Source of the DNA: CAVSWN01 sp046728115 | GTDB lineage: Bacteria; Acidobacteriota; Vicinamibacteria; Vicinamibacterales; CAVVIG01 | NCBI GenBank assembly: GCA_046728115.1 | Contig: JBKPDW010000205.1 | Location: 1 to 5,607 of the forward strand | DNA length: 5,607 bases | Reading direction: 5' to 3' | Part shown: positions 3,703 to 5,607 of the stretch, piece after piece | Numbering within the stretch: the stretch's first letter is position 1 | Layout of the letters: each line of letters begins with the position of its first letter | Notes under the pieces: generated by a model | Seen by the model: only the letters and a program-made list of their open reading frames with translations | Database searches by the model: none | What the model was told of the DNA's origin: nothing | Position numbers and translations under genes: made by a program

Positions 3703-5607
3703 GTGACGGACAGTAGGGATTACAAAAACGCCGAAGAGGCACTTCGGGCGAGCGAAGAGCGCTTCCGTACCCTGGTGCAATTCTCCTTCGACGTCTACTG
3801 GGAAACCGACGAGCAGCATCGCTTCACCCGCCAGGAGTTTTCGGGCGAGCTCGCCGACGCGCCGGCGCGAAGCTCGGAGATCGGCAAGACGCGGTGGGAG
3901 GTGCCGTACCTCGAGCCCGACGAAGAGGCTTGGCGCGCGCACCGGGCCACGCTCGAGGCGCACCTGCCGTTCCGTGATTTCGAGCTCGCGCGCCCGACCC
4001 CCGACGGCGGCCGGCGTTACGTTTCCGTATCGGGCATGCCGGTGTTCGACGAGACGGGGCGATTCATCGGCTACCGCGGCGTCGGCCGGCACATCACCGA
4101 TCGGAAGCGTTCGGAGCAGGCGCTCCGGCAAAGCGAGGCCCATCTCAGCGAGGCGCAGCGGCTGACGCACACCGGCAGCTGGGCGTACCACCCGCTCGCC
4201 CAGCGGATGACGTACTGGTCCGACGAGACGTACCGGATCTTCGGGCTCGATCCCCGGCGCGGCAGCCTCCCGTCCGCCGAGGAGCTGCGGCGACTGGTGC
4301 ACCCCGAAGACCTGGAGCCGTTCGTGGAGGCGAACCGGAAGGCGCTCCGGGGCACGGACAACTTCGCGATCGAGTGCCGGCTCGTCCTGCGCGATGGTGT
4401 GGTGAAGCACGTCCAGACCATCGGGCATCCGGTCTTCGACGGCGCAGGGCGCGTCGTGGAATGGGTCGGCACCCTCGTCGACGTGACGGACCGCAGGCGC
4501 GCCGAGGAGGAGCATCGAGCGCACGTCTGGTTCCTCGAGTCCATGGACCGGATCAACCGCGCCATCCAGGGAACCCACGACCTGGAGAAGACGATGAGCG
4601 CCGTCCTCGACGCGGTGCTCGAGATCTTCGCCTGCGATCGCGCATGGCTGCTCTATCCATGCGACCCGGACACGGCATCCTGGCGAGTGGTAATGGAGCA
4701 GACGCGACCCGAGTTCCCCGGCGCCTTCGCGCTCGGAACCGATCTTCCGATCGATCGGGGAGTGGCCGCCGTGTTCGCCGCCGCGCGAGCGTCCGACGGC
4801 GTCCTGCTCTTCGGCCCGGGCCACGAGCTGAAGGCTTCGTCAGTGATCGAGCGCTTCACGATTCGCTCGCAGATGGCCATGGCGGTCCATCCCAAAGGCG
4901 ATCAGCCGTACCTCTTCGGCGTGCACCAGTGCTCCCGTGCGCGGCGCTGGACCGCCGAGGAGGAGCGACTGTTCCGGGAGATCGGCCGCCGGCTCACCGA
5001 CGCGCTGACGAGTCTGCTGATGTTCCGCAGCCTGCAGGAAAGCGAGCGCAGGCTCGAGGCGGCCCAGCGGATCGCGCACGTCGGCTGGTGGGAGCGGGAC
5101 TTCATCACCAATCGCGTGTCGCTCTCCGAGGAAGTCCGGCGGATCTTCGGCGTGCAACCGGTCGAGCTGCCGCAATGGCAGCAGCGCTGGCTGAGCGTCA
5201 TTCATCCGGACGATCGCGCGAAGGCGGCCGAGGCGGCGGCCGCGGCGGTGCGCGGCGGGCCACGGTACGACATCGAATACCGGGTGATCCGCCCCGACGG
5301 CACGGTCCGCATCGTTCACAGCCAGGGGGACGTGACCTGGGACGAGCTCGGGCGGCCGCTGCGGCAGTTCGGCGCGCTGCAAGACGTCACCGATCTCCGC
5401 CGCGCGGAGGAAGAGCTCCGCGTGAGCGAGGCGCGCTTCCGCACGTGGGCCGACCATGCGATGGACGCGTTCTTCCTGCACGATGAGGACCTGATCGTGA
5501 TCGACGTGAACCGCCAGGCGTGCGAGAGCCTGGGCTATCGACGCGAGGAGCTGATCGGACGGCATCCGCGCGATTTCGACGCGGGCCTGGACGAGGGGTC
5601 CATCGCG
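3703..5607 (+). CDS. Multi-PAS/GAF signal-transduction protein, N-terminal part (probable histidine kinase)
   Basis: The frame is open from a GTG start to the right edge (635 codons), so the gene is truncated by the window. There is no signal peptide or membrane segment, so it should sense signals in the cytoplasm. PAS 1 (about 15-137) ends in a PAC motif GYRGVGRHITDRKRSE. PAS 2 (about 143-268) contains LVHPEDLEPF and ends EWVGTLVDVTDRRRAEEE. A GAF domain (about 275-440) contains LEIFACDRAWLLYPCDPD and the phytochrome-like end LFGVHQCSRARRWTAEEERL. PAS 3 (about 448-570) contains SVIHPDDR and ends LQDVTDLRRAEEEL. PAS 4 starts at about 575 (SEARFRTWADHAMDAFFLHDED) and runs off the window. The helical linkers with SE(E/A)RF and RRAEE repeats are the usual signalling coiled coils between such domains. 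Proteins of this plan mostly end in a histidine kinase, less often in GGDEF/EAL or a PP2C phosphatase; the output domain is not seen. The gene is divergent from the flavoprotein operon, with 297 bases between starts. Confidence 0.9.
   Translation, partial: MTDSRDYKNAEEALRASEERFRTLVQFSFDVYWETDEQHRFTRQEFSGELADAPARSSEIGKTRWEVPYLEPDEEAWRAHRATLEAHLPFRDFELARPTPDGGRRYVSVSGMPVFDETGRFIGYRGVGRHITDRKRSEQALRQSEAHLSEAQRLTHTGSWAYHPLAQRMTYWSDETYRIFGLDPRRGSLPSAEELRRLVHPEDLEPFVEANRKALRGTDNFAIECRLVLRDGVVKHVQTIGHPVFDGAGRVVEWVGTLVDVTDRRRAEEEHRAHVWFLESMDRINRAIQGTHDLEKTMSAVLDAVLEIFACDRAWLLYPCDPDTASWRVVMEQTRPEFPGAFALGTDLPIDRGVAAVFAAARASDGVLLFGPGHELKASSVIERFTIRSQMAMAVHPKGDQPYLFGVHQCSRARRWTAEEERLFREIGRRLTDALTSLLMFRSLQESERRLEAAQRIAHVGWWERDFITNRVSLSEEVRRIFGVQPVELPQWQQRWLSVIHPDDRAKAAEAAAAAVRGGPRYDIEYRVIRPDGTVRIVHSQGDVTWDELGRPLRQFGALQDVTDLRRAEEELRVSEARFRTWADHAMDAFFLHDEDLIVIDVNRQACESLGYRREELIGRHPRDFDAGLDEGSIA

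Noticed and set aside
3406..4824. Very long minus-strand open frame continuing upstream of the 129-residue exported protein and antisense to the PAS/GAF gene
   Set aside because: The plus strand over 3703-4824 encodes unmistakable PAS and GAF domains. The antisense product is rich in Arg, His, Pro and Gly with no family likeness. It is a shadow of biased third positions, and the signal peptide marks the true start at 3405.
4374..5486. 370-codon plus-strand frame overlapping the sensor
   Set aside because: It is out of frame with the PAS/GAF reading frame and gives an Arg/Gly/Pro-rich product typical of a shifted GC-rich frame.

Overview
The window comes from a GC-rich bacterial chromosome. 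No marker fixes the lineage. The strong G/C third-position bias, the stacked PAS/GAF sensor and the short exported proteins of no known family fit soil or sediment groups such as Acidobacteriota or Methylomirabilota/Rokubacteria, but this is inference only. No rRNA, tRNA or CRISPR array was seen.

Region 1 (1 to about 563) is the left part of an IS110-family insertion sequence read on the minus strand. It holds the first 153 codons of the transposase, with the D-E-D-D RuvC-like residues, and runs off the left edge. Directly upstream of the transposase is a highly structured leader in which an 11-bp stem captures most of the ribosome binding site. This leader is also where IS110 elements encode their bridge RNA.

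Region 2 (about 564 to 1076) has no convincing gene. Its right end carries an exact 11-bp tandem repeat between two short hairpins. The hairpin nearer the next gene may act as a weak terminator.

Region 3 (1077 to 3405, minus strand) is a probable three-gene operon, in transcription order: a 129-residue exported protein of unknown family, a 104-residue exported protein that looks like a small OB-fold/beta-barrel, and a 481-residue type II NADH:quinone oxidoreductase-like flavoprotein. A perfect 11-bp hairpin spans the stop codon of the second gene and may separate expression of the third. All three products are exported or membrane-associated.

Region 4 (3406 to 3702) is a divergent intergenic region. 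It has a sigma70-like promoter candidate for the plus strand, overlapped by a perfect 6+6 palindrome.

Region 5 (3703 to the right edge, plus strand) is the N-terminal 635 residues of a large cytoplasmic signal-transduction protein with order PAS-PAS-GAF-PAS-PAS. The output domain, most likely a histidine kinase, lies beyond the window. Its divergent arrangement with the flavoprotein operon raises, but does not prove, a link between redox sensing and the respiratory chain.
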